Part shown: one piece after another, positions 37,788-46,002 of the stretch | How positions within the stretch are numbered: position 1 is the stretch's first letter | How the letters are laid out: the number at the start of each line of letters is the position of its first letter | DNA from: Polynucleobacter sp. AM-7D1 | GTDB lineage: Bacteria; Pseudomonadota; Gammaproteobacteria; Burkholderiales; Burkholderiaceae | NCBI RefSeq assembly: GCF_018688455.1 | Contig: NZ_CP061319.1 | Coordinates: forward strand, 620,001 to 684,000 | DNA: 64,000 nucleotides | Direction of reading: 5' to 3' | Notes under the pieces: generated by a model | What the model was told of the DNA's origin: nothing | The model's input: only the letters and a program-made list of their open reading frames with translations | Databases searched by the model: none | Made by a program: the position numbers and the translations under genes

Positions 37788-38046
37788 GAAAAAACAGTTG
37801 CATCTTCAAATCCGTCAAATAGGTAACTCTCGTGGAGTGGTTATTCCTAAGGCTATCCTTGAACAGGTAGGATTTGATGATCAGGCTGACTTGGTGATTG
37901 AGGGTGACAGGCTCGTATTAAGTAAACCCAAAAAAAAGCCCCGTGAAGGTTGGGCTGAGGATTCAAGAGCCATTGCCGAGGCTGGTGAAGACGAATTAGT
38001 GTTGGGCGACTTTATGAATGAAGCTGATGAGGATTGGGTTTGGTAA
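37786..38046 (+). CDS. mazE: MazE-like antitoxin, AbrB-fold
   Basis: 86 aa. The N-terminal AbrB/SpoVT swapped-hairpin domain is clear (IRQIGNSRGVVIPKAILEQVG, then LVIEGDRLVLS). The C-terminal half is acidic (GEDELVLGDFMNEADEDW), fitting a flexible toxin-binding tail. It neutralises MazF and should repress the operon via the palindrome over its start. It overlaps the mazF start by several bases. Confidence 0.9.
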   Translation: MKKQLHLQIRQIGNSRGVVIPKAILEQVGFDDQADLVIEGDRLVLSKPKKKPREGWAEDSRAIAEAGEDELVLGDFMNEADEDWVW

Positions 38047-38372
38047 AACGTATCGTTTCACGCGGAGATATTTGGTTAATTAATCTAGATCCAACTATGG
38101 GAAGTGAGATTAAAAAGACTCGACCATGCATTGTTGTATCTCCGCAAGAGATGCATGACTTTTTGCGAACTGTGATTATTGCGCCAATGACCACAAAAGG
38201 AAGATCAGCATCCTATCGCGTGCCGATTACACACGATGGTAAAAAAGGTTTAGTCCTCTTGGATCAGATTCGCACAATAGATAAGGCCCACCTAGTCAAA
38301 AGATTAGGCGCAGTCAGCAATAAAACATTGAGAGCTAGTCTCGATATATTGCAGGCAACTTTTTCGCCGTAG
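38040..38372 (+). CDS. mazF: MazF-like endoribonuclease toxin
   Basis: 110 aa from TTG 38040 (a TTG two codons earlier also fits the frame). TGAGGA at 38027-38032 lies eight bases before the 38040 start, which favours it. PemK/MazF signatures: RGDIWLINLDPTMGSEIKKTRPCIVVSP, VIIAPMTTKG, YRVPIT and GLVLLDQIRTIDKAHLVKRLG. It cleaves mRNA at short sequence motifs. It converges with ggt, with an 8 bp gap. Confidence 0.92.
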   Translation: MVKRIVSRGDIWLINLDPTMGSEIKKTRPCIVVSPQEMHDFLRTVIIAPMTTKGRSASYRVPITHDGKKGLVLLDQIRTIDKAHLVKRLGAVSNKTLRASLDILQATFSP

Positions 38373-38380
38373 TTGGAAAT

Positions 38381-39970
38381 CTAGAATCCCGCCGCCAATC
38401 CATCACGGCGATGATCGCTACCAGCAATGTAGGCATCTTTAGTTTCTTCACTCAATAGCGCAATAGCTTGGGCGCTACCAAAGTCCAGGCTGTTTGTCGG
38501 CATCACAGTCACTTCATGCCCCAGCGCTTTCAAGCCTTCAACTACTGCTGTGGGCATAGAAGCTTCTACCGTCAGTTTGCCAAGATCATCAATTCTCCAG
38601 CGGGGCGCATCAGAGCAAGATTGAGGATTGAGATACTCATCAACAAATCGCATGACAAACTGAATGTGTCCTTGTGGCTGCATATTGCCACCCATCACAC
38701 CAAACGCCATGGTGGGTTGATTGCCTTTTGTTAAGAATGCAGGAATGATGGAATGGAAAGGGCGCTTACCTGGTGCTACCTGATTGGGGTGCCCATCAGT
38801 CAGGCTAAAGCTCATGCCGCGGTTATGGAATGCAATACCACCGGGAGCAACCACTCCGGAACCGAAGCCCTTAAAGTTCGACTGAATATAAGAAATCATC
38901 ATGCCAGATTCATCTGCAGCACAGAGGTAAACAGTGCCGCCAGCATGAGGATCCCCCGCACCATAGCTACCTGCTTGATTGTGATTGATGAGTGCAGCAC
39001 GGCTAGCTAAATAATCCCTATCTAATAGGGCGCTTGCTGGCACCTTCATCGAGCTCGCATCAGATACATAGGCATAGGCATCGGCAAAAGCAATGCGCAT
39101 TGCTTCTACTTGAAGATGAATTCGTTGCGCAGAATTGGCAGGATATTGTTTGACATTAGCAGCCTGCAAAATACCCAGCGCCATTTGTGCAGCGATGCCC
39201 GAGCCATTGGGTGGAATTTCATGGAGGGTGTATTCACCATAATCAAAGGCCAAAGGTTCTACCCATTCAGTTTGATTATTTGCAAAGTCAGTCATAGTGA
39301 AGCAACCGCCAGTACTTTGTGCGAAGTCAACCATGCTTTGCGCTAACTTACCGGTATAAAAAGATTCACCTTCTGTCTCGGCAATCTCGCGAAGTGTTTT
39401 TGCTTGAGCCGGGTAGCGCCATATTTGGCCAGCAACCGGGGCTTTGCCATCGATCAAAAAAGATTCACTAAAGCCTGGTTGATTCTTTAAGATCGGAACT
39501 GCTTCGCGCCATTGCCGAGCAATCACCGGCGAAACTGGAAAACCGTTCTCTGCATAATCAATTGCGCGCTTAAAAAGTTGCGCAAACGGTAGCTTGCCAA
39601 ATTTACGAGATAACTCAATCCATCCTGAAACCATACCTGGTACGGTTACGGTATTCCAGCCAATCAAATCCATGGCAGCTTTGCCTGAAAAATAGTCTGG
39701 CGTCCATGCTCCGGGTGCGCGACCAGAGGCATTCATGCCATGGAGTTTTTTGCCATCCCAAATTAAGGCGAAGCCATCTCCACCGAGACCATTCATGGTG
39801 GGCTCGACTACGGTGAGTGTGATTGCGGTTGCTAAAGCCGCATCAACCGCATTGCCACCATGCTGCAGAGCTTCAATACCAGCTTGGGTTGCTAAAGGCT
39901 GTGAGCTAGCAACAGCATTCTTAGCTAGCACTGGGGCACGTGCCCCACTATAAGGAGGAGAAATCAACAT
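38381..39970 (-). CDS. ggt: gamma-glutamyltransferase family protein
   Basis: 529 aa Ntn-hydrolase. N-terminal signature NAVASSQPLATQAGIEALQHGGNAVDAALA and NGLGGDGFALIWDG. The autocatalytic cleavage site and nucleophile are Thr346 in HAGGTVYLCAAD, followed by QGHIQFVMRF. No signal peptide is visible (MLISPPYSGARAPV), so it may be cytoplasmic, as in many GGT-like proteins of betaproteobacteria. These act on glutathione or other gamma-glutamyl amides; the substrate is uncertain. It lies 14 bp after lrgB on the same strand. Confidence 0.9.
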   Translation of the reverse strand: MLISPPYSGARAPVLAKNAVASSQPLATQAGIEALQHGGNAVDAALATAITLTVVEPTMNGLGGDGFALIWDGKKLHGMNASGRAPGAWTPDYFSGKAAMDLIGWNTVTVPGMVSGWIELSRKFGKLPFAQLFKRAIDYAENGFPVSPVIARQWREAVPILKNQPGFSESFLIDGKAPVAGQIWRYPAQAKTLREIAETEGESFYTGKLAQSMVDFAQSTGGCFTMTDFANNQTEWVEPLAFDYGEYTLHEIPPNGSGIAAQMALGILQAANVKQYPANSAQRIHLQVEAMRIAFADAYAYVSDASSMKVPASALLDRDYLASRAALINHNQAGSYGAGDPHAGGTVYLCAADESGMMISYIQSNFKGFGSGVVAPGGIAFHNRGMSFSLTDGHPNQVAPGKRPFHSIIPAFLTKGNQPTMAFGVMGGNMQPQGHIQFVMRFVDEYLNPQSCSDAPRWRIDDLGKLTVEASMPTAVVEGLKALGHEVTVMPTNSLDFGSAQAIALLSEETKDAYIAGSDHRRDGLAAGF

Positions 39971-39984
39971 AATTTGAAATTTTC

Positions 39985-40710
39985 TTAATTAAAGATGTGA
40001 TACAAAATCGGAATAGCAACCGCACTAATTACGCCGTTCATGCCCATGGCGAGGCTGGCATAAGTGCCTGCCTCAGGATGAATACTAAATGCTCTCGAGG
40101 TACCAATGCCGTGAGCGCCAATACCAATCGCAAAGCCACGCTGCCACCATGCTTTCATACCCAAAGCATTCAGAATAAAGGGCGCCAAAATAGCCCCCAG
40201 AATTCCGGTGGTGACGGCAAAGATAGCAGTCAAAGTTGGGGATACGCTAATACGTTCAGCGATACCCATGGCAATTGGTGCGGTTACCGACTTGGGATAC
40301 ATGGCGCCAGTAATGCTGGAGTCTGCCCCGAATAGTTTGGCGATATTGACGGCGCTAATAATGGATACCAGACCGCCTGCAACTAGAGATGCCAGCAAGG
40401 GAAATGATCTACCCTTAAGACTACTAAGTCCTCTATATATTGGTATGGCTAGTGACACCGTGGCTGAGCCCAATAAGAAGTGAATAAATTGCGCACCTTC
40501 AAAGTAGGTTGCATAGGGCATCTCAATCAATTGAATCATGCTAGCCACCAAGATGATGGCAATAGCTACTGGGTTTGCCAGAGGATTCTGTTTAGTCGCT
40601 TTATAGATTAAGAGACCAATTTGATAGGCTGCTAGGGTAATAAAGAGGGCAAATAAAGGGCTAGCGGAGAGGTAAACCCAAATCTCTACGATGGAGTGCT
40701 TTTCACTCAT
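39985..40710 (-). CDS. lrgB: LrgB/CidB-family membrane protein
   Basis: 241 aa, six or more membrane segments. LrgB motifs: YPKSVTAPIAMGIAERI and AHGIGTSRAFSIHPEAGTYASLAMGMNG near the C-terminus. The LrgAB/CidAB proteins are inner-membrane proteins linked to murein hydrolase control and, in plants and some bacteria, to glycolate/pyruvate transport. It overlaps lrgA by ATGA. Confidence 0.92.
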   Translation of the reverse strand: MSEKHSIVEIWVYLSASPLFALFITLAAYQIGLLIYKATKQNPLANPVAIAIILVASMIQLIEMPYATYFEGAQFIHFLLGSATVSLAIPIYRGLSSLKGRSFPLLASLVAGGLVSIISAVNIAKLFGADSSITGAMYPKSVTAPIAMGIAERISVSPTLTAIFAVTTGILGAILAPFILNALGMKAWWQRGFAIGIGAHGIGTSRAFSIHPEAGTYASLAMGMNGVISAVAIPILYHIFN

Positions 40711-41060
40711 GATTCAGTGCTTTGGTGTTTTGCACTTAAAAAGCGGACAACGATTGCCGTTGTGGCGATTGTCAAGATAACGCTACCCACTAAGGCGCTC
40801 ACAATAGCCAGTGCATTGGCTTTAAGTTGGGGTAAAAATAGCACCACCCCTACTGCTGCCGGCACGAATAAGAGACCAAGGTATTGGCTGAAGCCATCTG
40901 CCACCATGGCTAAATCTTGATTTATGCCTTTGCGAAGTACCAGCCAAACAATCAGAAGGACTAGGCCAATCACGGGGCCTGGAAGAGTTGGGAGGGCAAA
41001 TTTGGAAACCAGCTCACCCAGGCTTTGAAATAGAAGAATTTGAACGAGGCCGGAGATCAT
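40707..41060 (-). CDS. lrgA: LrgA/CidA-family holin-like protein
   Basis: 117 aa with four membrane helices. The family core LPTLPGPVIGLVLLIVWLVL and FVPAAVGVVLF is present. It pairs with LrgB, encoded with a four-base overlap. The start ATG at 41060 has no strong ribosome binding site. It is divergent from the molybdenum hydroxylase genes, with 132 bp between start codons. Confidence 0.9.
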   Translation of the reverse strand: MISGLVQILLFQSLGELVSKFALPTLPGPVIGLVLLIVWLVLRKGINQDLAMVADGFSQYLGLLFVPAAVGVVLFLPQLKANALAIVSALVGSVILTIATTAIVVRFLSAKHQSTES

Positions 41061-41192
41061 ATGTCGATCTTACTGCCCAGCAATATATGTTGCAAAGCAA
41101 TAAGTTATTTCTTCGTTAAGATAATCACAACAAAAGCAGGGTCTTTATCTGTTGGTGAAGGCTTGAATATAAAAACACTGAGGAGAACGCAC

Positions 41193-41642
41193 ATGGCTGA
41201 CTTAAACGTCAACGGTAAAAAGTACAAGGTAGATGTTGATCCTGATACCCCTTTGTTATGGGCGATCCGAGATCATGTTGGCTTAACTGGTACCAAATAT
41301 GGTTGCGGTGTAGGTCAGTGCGGGGCTTGCACTGTGTTGTTTGATGGCCAAGCAATTCGTAGTTGCATGGTTCCAGTTAGTGCGGCTGAGGGTAAAAAAA
41401 TCGAAACTATCGAAAGCCTGGAAAAAAATGGCCAGCTCTCGAAAGTACAAAAAGCTTGGGTCGACAATCAAGTGCCTCAATGTGGTTACTGTCAGTCTGG
41501 CATGGTGATGGCAACTACTGCTTTGTTACGGAAGACCCCGAAGCCGACTGATGCGCAGATAGATGCTGCAGTCACCAATATCTGCCGTTGCGGAACCTTT
41601 CAACAAGTGCGTGATGCTATTCATGCTGTGAGCAAGGCATAA
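41193..41642 (+). CDS. molybdenum hydroxylase small [2Fe-2S] subunit (IorA-like)
   Basis: 149 aa from ATG 41193 (GAGGAG eight bases upstream); a longer reading would run into the lrgA promoter region. N-terminal plant-type [2Fe-2S] site CGVGQCGACTVLFDG and the second cluster domain CGYCQSGMVMATTALL / NICRCGTFQQV. It passes electrons from the Mo cofactor subunit encoded 9 bp downstream. It resembles isoquinoline 1-oxidoreductase and related aldehyde oxidase small subunits. The substrate is unknown. Confidence 0.92.
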   Translation: MADLNVNGKKYKVDVDPDTPLLWAIRDHVGLTGTKYGCGVGQCGACTVLFDGQAIRSCMVPVSAAEGKKIETIESLEKNGQLSKVQKAWVDNQVPQCGYCQSGMVMATTALLRKTPKPTDAQIDAAVTNICRCGTFQQVRDAIHAVSKA

Positions 41643-41651
41643 GGAACGATC

Positions 41652-43883
41652 ATGAGCAAAATTATTAACACAGCAATTACAAATACTTCACGCCGTCACT
41701 TTATTGTTGGCTCAAGCGCTATTGCAACTGGCCTAGCAATTGGCTTTGACTTCTCTTTCATCTCCAGTGCTAACGCTGCCATGGGAACGGGTACAACTTC
41801 TATGGCCCCGCTTGCAACACCAGAGATTGGTGTTTGGGTGGTAATTAAGCCAAATGATGACATTGTTGTTCGCATCGTGCGCTCTGAGATGGGGCAAGGC
41901 ACTATTACTGGTTTGGCACAGATGGTTGCAGAAGAATTGCAATGTGACTGGAAAAAAGTTTCTTATGAATACCCATCACCTAGCGAAAACCTCAAGCGCA
42001 ATAAAGTATGGGGCAGCTACTCAACTGGTGGTAGTCGCGGTATTCGTACTTCTGAGCAGTATGTTCGTAAAGGTGGTGCAGCTGCTCGCATCATGCTCGT
42101 TCAAGCTGCGGCAAACCAATGGAGTGTTCCTGCATCTGAGTGCGTTGCGAAAGATAGCGTGATTACACACACTCCATCTGGTCGCAAAACTACCTTTGGA
42201 AAAGTATCTGTTGCTGCATCCCAATTAGACGTGCCAAAAGAGATCGCGCTTAAAGATCCAAAAGATTGGACTGTAATTGGTAAGTCAGTCAACCGAATTG
42301 ATGGAACGGCTGATAAAGTCACCGGTAAGCAGGTCTATGCCATTGACTTGAAGTTGCCTGGGATGTTGGTTGCTACTATCAAAGAGTCTCCTGTATTTGG
42401 CGGCAAGGTTAAAAGCTACGATGCCACTAAAGCCTCCAGCATGAAGGGGGTAAAGAAAGTGGTTCAAATAGGTGACACCGCTATTGCAGTGATTGCAGAA
42501 ACTTTTTGGCAGGCAAAAACTGGTTTAGATGCTGTCAACATCACTTGGGACAACGGCGCTAATGGCGATGTTTCTAGTGCTTCCATTAAGAAGATGCTAG
42601 AAGAGGGCCTGACTGCGAACGACACCTTCATAGGCAACTCTAATGGTGATGCTAAAGAAGCCATTAGTAATGCTGCCAAAACAATTGAGGCAACTTACTT
42701 TTATCCATTCTTAAACCATGCAACTCTAGAGCCACAAACGGCCACTGCCAAGTGGACGCCAGATTCTTGTGAAGCCTGGGTTCCTACGCAAGATGGTGAA
42801 GCTACTCTTGCAGCTGTGATTGCGGCATCTGGCTTGCCGGCAGAAAAATGTAATGCTTATAAGGTAAATCTGGGTGGTGGATTTGGTCGCCGTGGCGCTT
42901 TTCAAGATTACACAACCCAAGCCGTCAATATTGCTAAGCAAATGCCAGGTACACCAATCAAGTTGATTTGGACTCGTGAGGAAGATATGACGCAGGGCCG
43001 TTATCACCCAGTCATGATGTGCAAAATGACTGCTGGACTAGATGACAAGAAAAATATCACTGGCCTAAATATCCGATTATCTGGTCAATCTATTTTGGCA
43101 GCCGTACGTCCTGCAGTGGTTGCTGCCAATAAAGGCAAAGATCCTGTTGTCTTTCAAGGCTTAGATGCTGCAGGTGAGCATGGCATTACGTATAGCTTCC
43201 AAAATTTAATGGTTGATCATGCAATGCGCAACAACCATGTGCCACCAGGTTTCTGGCGCGGGGTGAACGTCAATCAAAATGCCATATTCCTCGAAACCTT
43301 TATGGATGAGATGGCTGAAGCAGCAGGTATGGATGCAGTGGAGTTCCGTCGTAAGCATATGGAAAAATATCCGCGTGCTGTAGCCGTTCTCAATGCAGTT
43401 GCTGATGGTATTGGCTGGACTAAGCCTGCAAAACCAGGTGTTTTCCGTGGTCTCGCACAGATGCGTTCATTCGGTAGTTACGTTGCTGCTGCTTGCGAGC
43501 TTTCCGTGACCAATGGCAATGAGGTAAAAATTCATCGCATTGTCGCTGCAACAGATCCGGGTTATGTGGTTAATCCTGCGCAAGTTGAGCGTCAAGTCTC
43601 TGGTTCGTTTGTTTACGGCTTGTCTGCTCTATTCGAGGAAGAGATTACGATTGAGAAGGGCGCGGTTGTACAGAAAAACTTCGATACCTTTAACTCCATT
43701 CGTCTTTCGCAGATGCCCAAGGTTGAAACCATCATTATTCAAGGTGGTGGCAAAGACTGGGGTGGCGTTGGTGAACCGACGATTGCTGTTGCAGCCCCAG
43801 CAGTACTCAACGCGATCTACCGTGCGACAGGTAAGCGCCTACGCACTGTTCCATTGAAAAATAGCGGTATCAAGTTGGTTTAA
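41652..43883 (+). CDS. molybdopterin-binding large subunit of a xanthine oxidase-family enzyme (IorB-like)
   Basis: 743 aa. The N-terminus has a Tat signal (TSRRHFIVGSSAIATGLAIG, cleavage near ANA-AMG), so the folded Mo enzyme is exported to the periplasm. Mo-cofactor motifs: VRSEMGQGTITGLAQMVAEEL, LGGGFGRRGAFQDYT, PPGFWRGVNVNQNAIFLETFMDE and GGVGEPTIAVAAPAVLNAI, with the catalytic Glu of GEP near the end. It is of the IorB/aldehyde dehydrogenase group that lacks an FAD subunit. An electron acceptor such as cytochrome c is expected; the closest cytochrome gene is soxX, 47 bp downstream. An AAGGA site precedes the ATG. Confidence 0.92.
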   Translation: MSKIINTAITNTSRRHFIVGSSAIATGLAIGFDFSFISSANAAMGTGTTSMAPLATPEIGVWVVIKPNDDIVVRIVRSEMGQGTITGLAQMVAEELQCDWKKVSYEYPSPSENLKRNKVWGSYSTGGSRGIRTSEQYVRKGGAAARIMLVQAAANQWSVPASECVAKDSVITHTPSGRKTTFGKVSVAASQLDVPKEIALKDPKDWTVIGKSVNRIDGTADKVTGKQVYAIDLKLPGMLVATIKESPVFGGKVKSYDATKASSMKGVKKVVQIGDTAIAVIAETFWQAKTGLDAVNITWDNGANGDVSSASIKKMLEEGLTANDTFIGNSNGDAKEAISNAAKTIEATYFYPFLNHATLEPQTATAKWTPDSCEAWVPTQDGEATLAAVIAASGLPAEKCNAYKVNLGGGFGRRGAFQDYTTQAVNIAKQMPGTPIKLIWTREEDMTQGRYHPVMMCKMTAGLDDKKNITGLNIRLSGQSILAAVRPAVVAANKGKDPVVFQGLDAAGEHGITYSFQNLMVDHAMRNNHVPPGFWRGVNVNQNAIFLETFMDEMAEAAGMDAVEFRRKHMEKYPRAVAVLNAVADGIGWTKPAKPGVFRGLAQMRSFGSYVAAACELSVTNGNEVKIHRIVAATDPGYVVNPAQVERQVSGSFVYGLSALFEEEITIEKGAVVQKNFDTFNSIRLSQMPKVETIIIQGGGKDWGGVGEPTIAVAAPAVLNAIYRATGKRLRTVPLKNSGIKLV

Positions 43884-43929
43884 TCACATTAGCAATTAGG
43901 ATGGGGTAATTAGCTATGAGCGAGCAGGA

Positions 43930-44379
43930 ATGAGGCTTACGCTAGCAGCATTATTGCTAGGGATATCAACTCTTTTCTTGCCTTGCTCAGCGCTCTCCCA
44001 AACGTGGGCGGGGGATTCGATTATGAATCCCCTTAGCTCTTCTCCGGGTGATGTTTCTAGGGGGCGCGCCATTGTGGCTAGTCGTCAAGTTGGCCTATGT
44101 TTGTTATGCCATAGCGGGCCCTTTCCCGAAGAGCGATTTCAGGGGAATCTTGCACCCCACTTAAGTGATAGTGTGGGGCAATTTACCCCGGCTCAATTGC
44201 GTGCTCGCTTGGTCGACCCAAGCCGTTTAAACCCAGAAAGCATCATGCCTGCGTATTACCGAACCACTGGATTGAATCGAGTGGCTCCAAGGTTTGTCGA
44301 TGAAACTATTCTTACTAGCCAGCAGATAGAAGATGTTGTTGCATTCTTAATCAGCATTCAAGATCATGCTACTAGGTAA
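43930..44379 (+). CDS. soxX: sulfur oxidation c-type cytochrome SoxX
   Basis: 149 aa with signal peptide (MRLTLAALLLGISTLFLPCSALS). A single haem site C-L-L-C-H (VGLCLLCHSGPFPEE), NLAPHLSDSVGQFTPAQLRARLVDPSRLNPESIMPAYY with the distal Met ligand, and DVVAFLISIQD all fit SoxX. With SoxA it attaches thiosulfate to the SoxY swinging arm in the periplasm. It starts a tight run soxX-soxY-soxZ-soxA. The start overlaps the end of a five-codon upstream frame (43916-43933). Confidence 0.92.
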   Translation: MRLTLAALLLGISTLFLPCSALSQTWAGDSIMNPLSSSPGDVSRGRAIVASRQVGLCLLCHSGPFPEERFQGNLAPHLSDSVGQFTPAQLRARLVDPSRLNPESIMPAYYRTTGLNRVAPRFVDETILTSQQIEDVVAFLISIQDHATR

Positions 44380-44403
44380 TTAACTCATGAATATCAAATT
44401 AAT

Positions 44404-44889
44404 ATGATGGATCTAAAACTAAGTACAAATACTATTAAGCTGAGTCGGCGCATGTATCTATCTGCGCTTGGTCTTTTGGGTTTATCAACTTGGATGATGC
44501 CAGGCTTGACTGTCGCCAAAAAGCCAGAGGCGATGGAAGCTATTGAAAAAATTATCGGCGCAAATTCTGTACGCGATGGCCGGGTGAATCTTGTAATTCC
44601 GCCTTTAGTTGAGAGCGGCAATTTGGTGGTTATCAAGCTATCCATAGAGAGTCCTATGACAGCAAATAATTACGTGAAGGCAGTTCATGTAATCTCAGAG
44701 GCAAATCCATTCCCGAATATTTTTACTGCCTATTTCACGCCTCGCTCTGGCCGCGCTGAGTTAACTACTCGAGTGAGGTTGGCTGATTCGCAAAGGGTAT
44801 GGGCTATCGCGCAAATGAGTGATGGCAGCTTTTGGCGAGGATATGCCGACACCTTGGTGACACTTTCTGCTTGTACGGAGATGATATGA
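44404..44889 (+). CDS. soxY: SoxY-like thiosulfate carrier protein with unusual C-terminus
   Basis: 161 aa. Twin-arginine type signal (LSRRMYLSALGLLGLSTWMM), then the SoxY core IIGANSVRDGRVNLVIPPLVESGNLV, VKAVHVISEANPFPNI and WAIAQMSDGSFWRGYADTLVTLSAC. In typical SoxY the chain ends in a flexible GGCGG arm whose Cys carries the sulfur. Here the single C-terminal Cys (Cys157) is present, but the ending is SACTEMI without the flanking glycines. It overlaps soxZ by ATGA. Still most likely the sulfur carrier, with altered arm flexibility. Confidence 0.88.
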   Translation: MMDLKLSTNTIKLSRRMYLSALGLLGLSTWMMPGLTVAKKPEAMEAIEKIIGANSVRDGRVNLVIPPLVESGNLVVIKLSIESPMTANNYVKAVHVISEANPFPNIFTAYFTPRSGRAELTTRVRLADSQRVWAIAQMSDGSFWRGYADTLVTLSACTEMI

Positions 44890-45215
44890 GCAAGACCTCT
44901 CGTACAGGCATTACGATGCCAGCTCAGGCAAAAAAAGGCTCTATTATCGAAATTCGAGCAATCGCACAGCATGATATGGAGACAGGCTACCGGTATTCTG
45001 AAGATGGTAAGCGAATTCCTCGCGACATCATTCGCCTCTTTACCTGCAGGTACAACGGTGAGGAAGTATTTAGGGCGGATTTTTACCCAGGCATTGGCGC
45101 AAACCCGCTCATTATTTTTACCACTATTGCAGTAGCGTCTGGAACCCTCGAGTTCAAATGGGTGGGAGATGATGGTTATGAGGCAGTCAACCAAGCACAA
45201 ATTACTGTCTCGTGA
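44886..45215 (+). CDS. soxZ: thiosulfate oxidation carrier complex protein SoxZ
   Basis: 109 aa from ATG 44886, overlapping the soxY stop. SoxZ features: KKGSIIEIRAIAQHDMETGYRYSEDGKRIPRDII, EEVFRADFYPGIGANPLIIF and VGDDGYEAVNQAQITV. It is an immunoglobulin-like partner of SoxY with no signal peptide of its own; SoxYZ is exported as a complex. It overlaps soxA by four bases (GTGA). Confidence 0.93.
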   Translation: MSKTSRTGITMPAQAKKGSIIEIRAIAQHDMETGYRYSEDGKRIPRDIIRLFTCRYNGEEVFRADFYPGIGANPLIIFTTIAVASGTLEFKWVGDDGYEAVNQAQITVS

Positions 45216-45994
45216 ATCTTTTCATTTTTTGTTGCCGAGTATTGCCAATCTTGGCCATCCTACTTGGGGTTGATTCCAGTCTTGCTGAGCCTGCGAAGGA
45301 TGTTCGGCAATCAAGCTATCAACTGATGACTCCAGAGAACCAGGCTATGCAAGATGACCCAAATCTCAACCCTGCCTTATTTTGGGTAATGGATGGCCAT
45401 AGTCTTTGGAAAGAAAATACGGGTAAAAAGAATGTATCTTGTGCATCTTGTCACGGCGATAGTAGTCGTAAGATGGTTGGTGTGGCAACGCAGTTTCCTA
45501 AGGTGCAAAAAGGAAAATTGCAAACTTTAGAAGGGCAAATCAATCAATGTCGTACATCACGGCAGGAGGCTCCAACATTTGCTTATGAAAGCAAAGAATT
45601 GTTAGCCTTAACGACATTTGTGGCGACCCAATCCAAGGGCTTGCCTATTGCCATTCAAGAAACACCACAGAATAAAAAAGATCTTCAAGAAGGTCGCCAA
45701 ATCTTTCATGAAAGAATGGGTCAGCTCAATTTATCTTGTGCGCAATGCCATCAAGATCGGGCTGGATTGAAGTTGGGAGGAAGTCTCATTCCTCAGGGGC
45801 ATCCAACCGCCTACCCAATTTACCGAATCGAATGGCAGACAATGGGCTCGTTGCAAAGACGTCTGCGTAATTGTATGAGCGGTGTGCGCGCTAAGCAGTT
45901 CGAGTATGGCTCGAAGGAGATGGCTCAGTTAGAACTCTTCCTGATATGGCGAGCTAGAGGGATGCCCCTGGAAACCCCAGGGGTCCGCCCATAA
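45212..45994 (+). CDS. soxA: sulfur oxidation c-type cytochrome SoxA (dihaem)
   Basis: 260 aa starting at GTG 45212 inside the soxZ stop. After the signal peptide there are two c-haem sites, CASCH and CAQCH, each followed by a SoxA domain (INQCRTSRQEAPTFAYESKEL and RLRNCMSGVRAKQFEYGSKEM). The Cys in the second block (NCMSGVRA) is the expected persulfide haem ligand. It forms SoxAX, which links thiosulfate to SoxY. No soxB or soxCD follows; the next gene, purU, is convergent. Confidence 0.94.
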   Translation: MNLFIFCCRVLPILAILLGVDSSLAEPAKDVRQSSYQLMTPENQAMQDDPNLNPALFWVMDGHSLWKENTGKKNVSCASCHGDSSRKMVGVATQFPKVQKGKLQTLEGQINQCRTSRQEAPTFAYESKELLALTTFVATQSKGLPIAIQETPQNKKDLQEGRQIFHERMGQLNLSCAQCHQDRAGLKLGGSLIPQGHPTAYPIYRIEWQTMGSLQRRLRNCMSGVRAKQFEYGSKEMAQLELFLIWRARGMPLETPGVRP

Positions 45995-46002
45995 AGCGTT
46001 GC

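Noticed and set aside
41040..41192. Longer N-terminus for the [2Fe-2S] subunit
   Set aside because: The ATG at 41193 has a GAGGAG site and fits the family start; the extension would overlap the lrgA start.
44730..45200. 156-codon minus-strand frame
   Set aside because: It is antisense to soxY/soxZ, which are strongly supported by family motifs.
45965..45983. CCCCTGG / CCAGGGG hairpin at the end of soxA
   Set aside because: It is inside the coding sequence and lacks a T-run, so it is not listed as a terminator.
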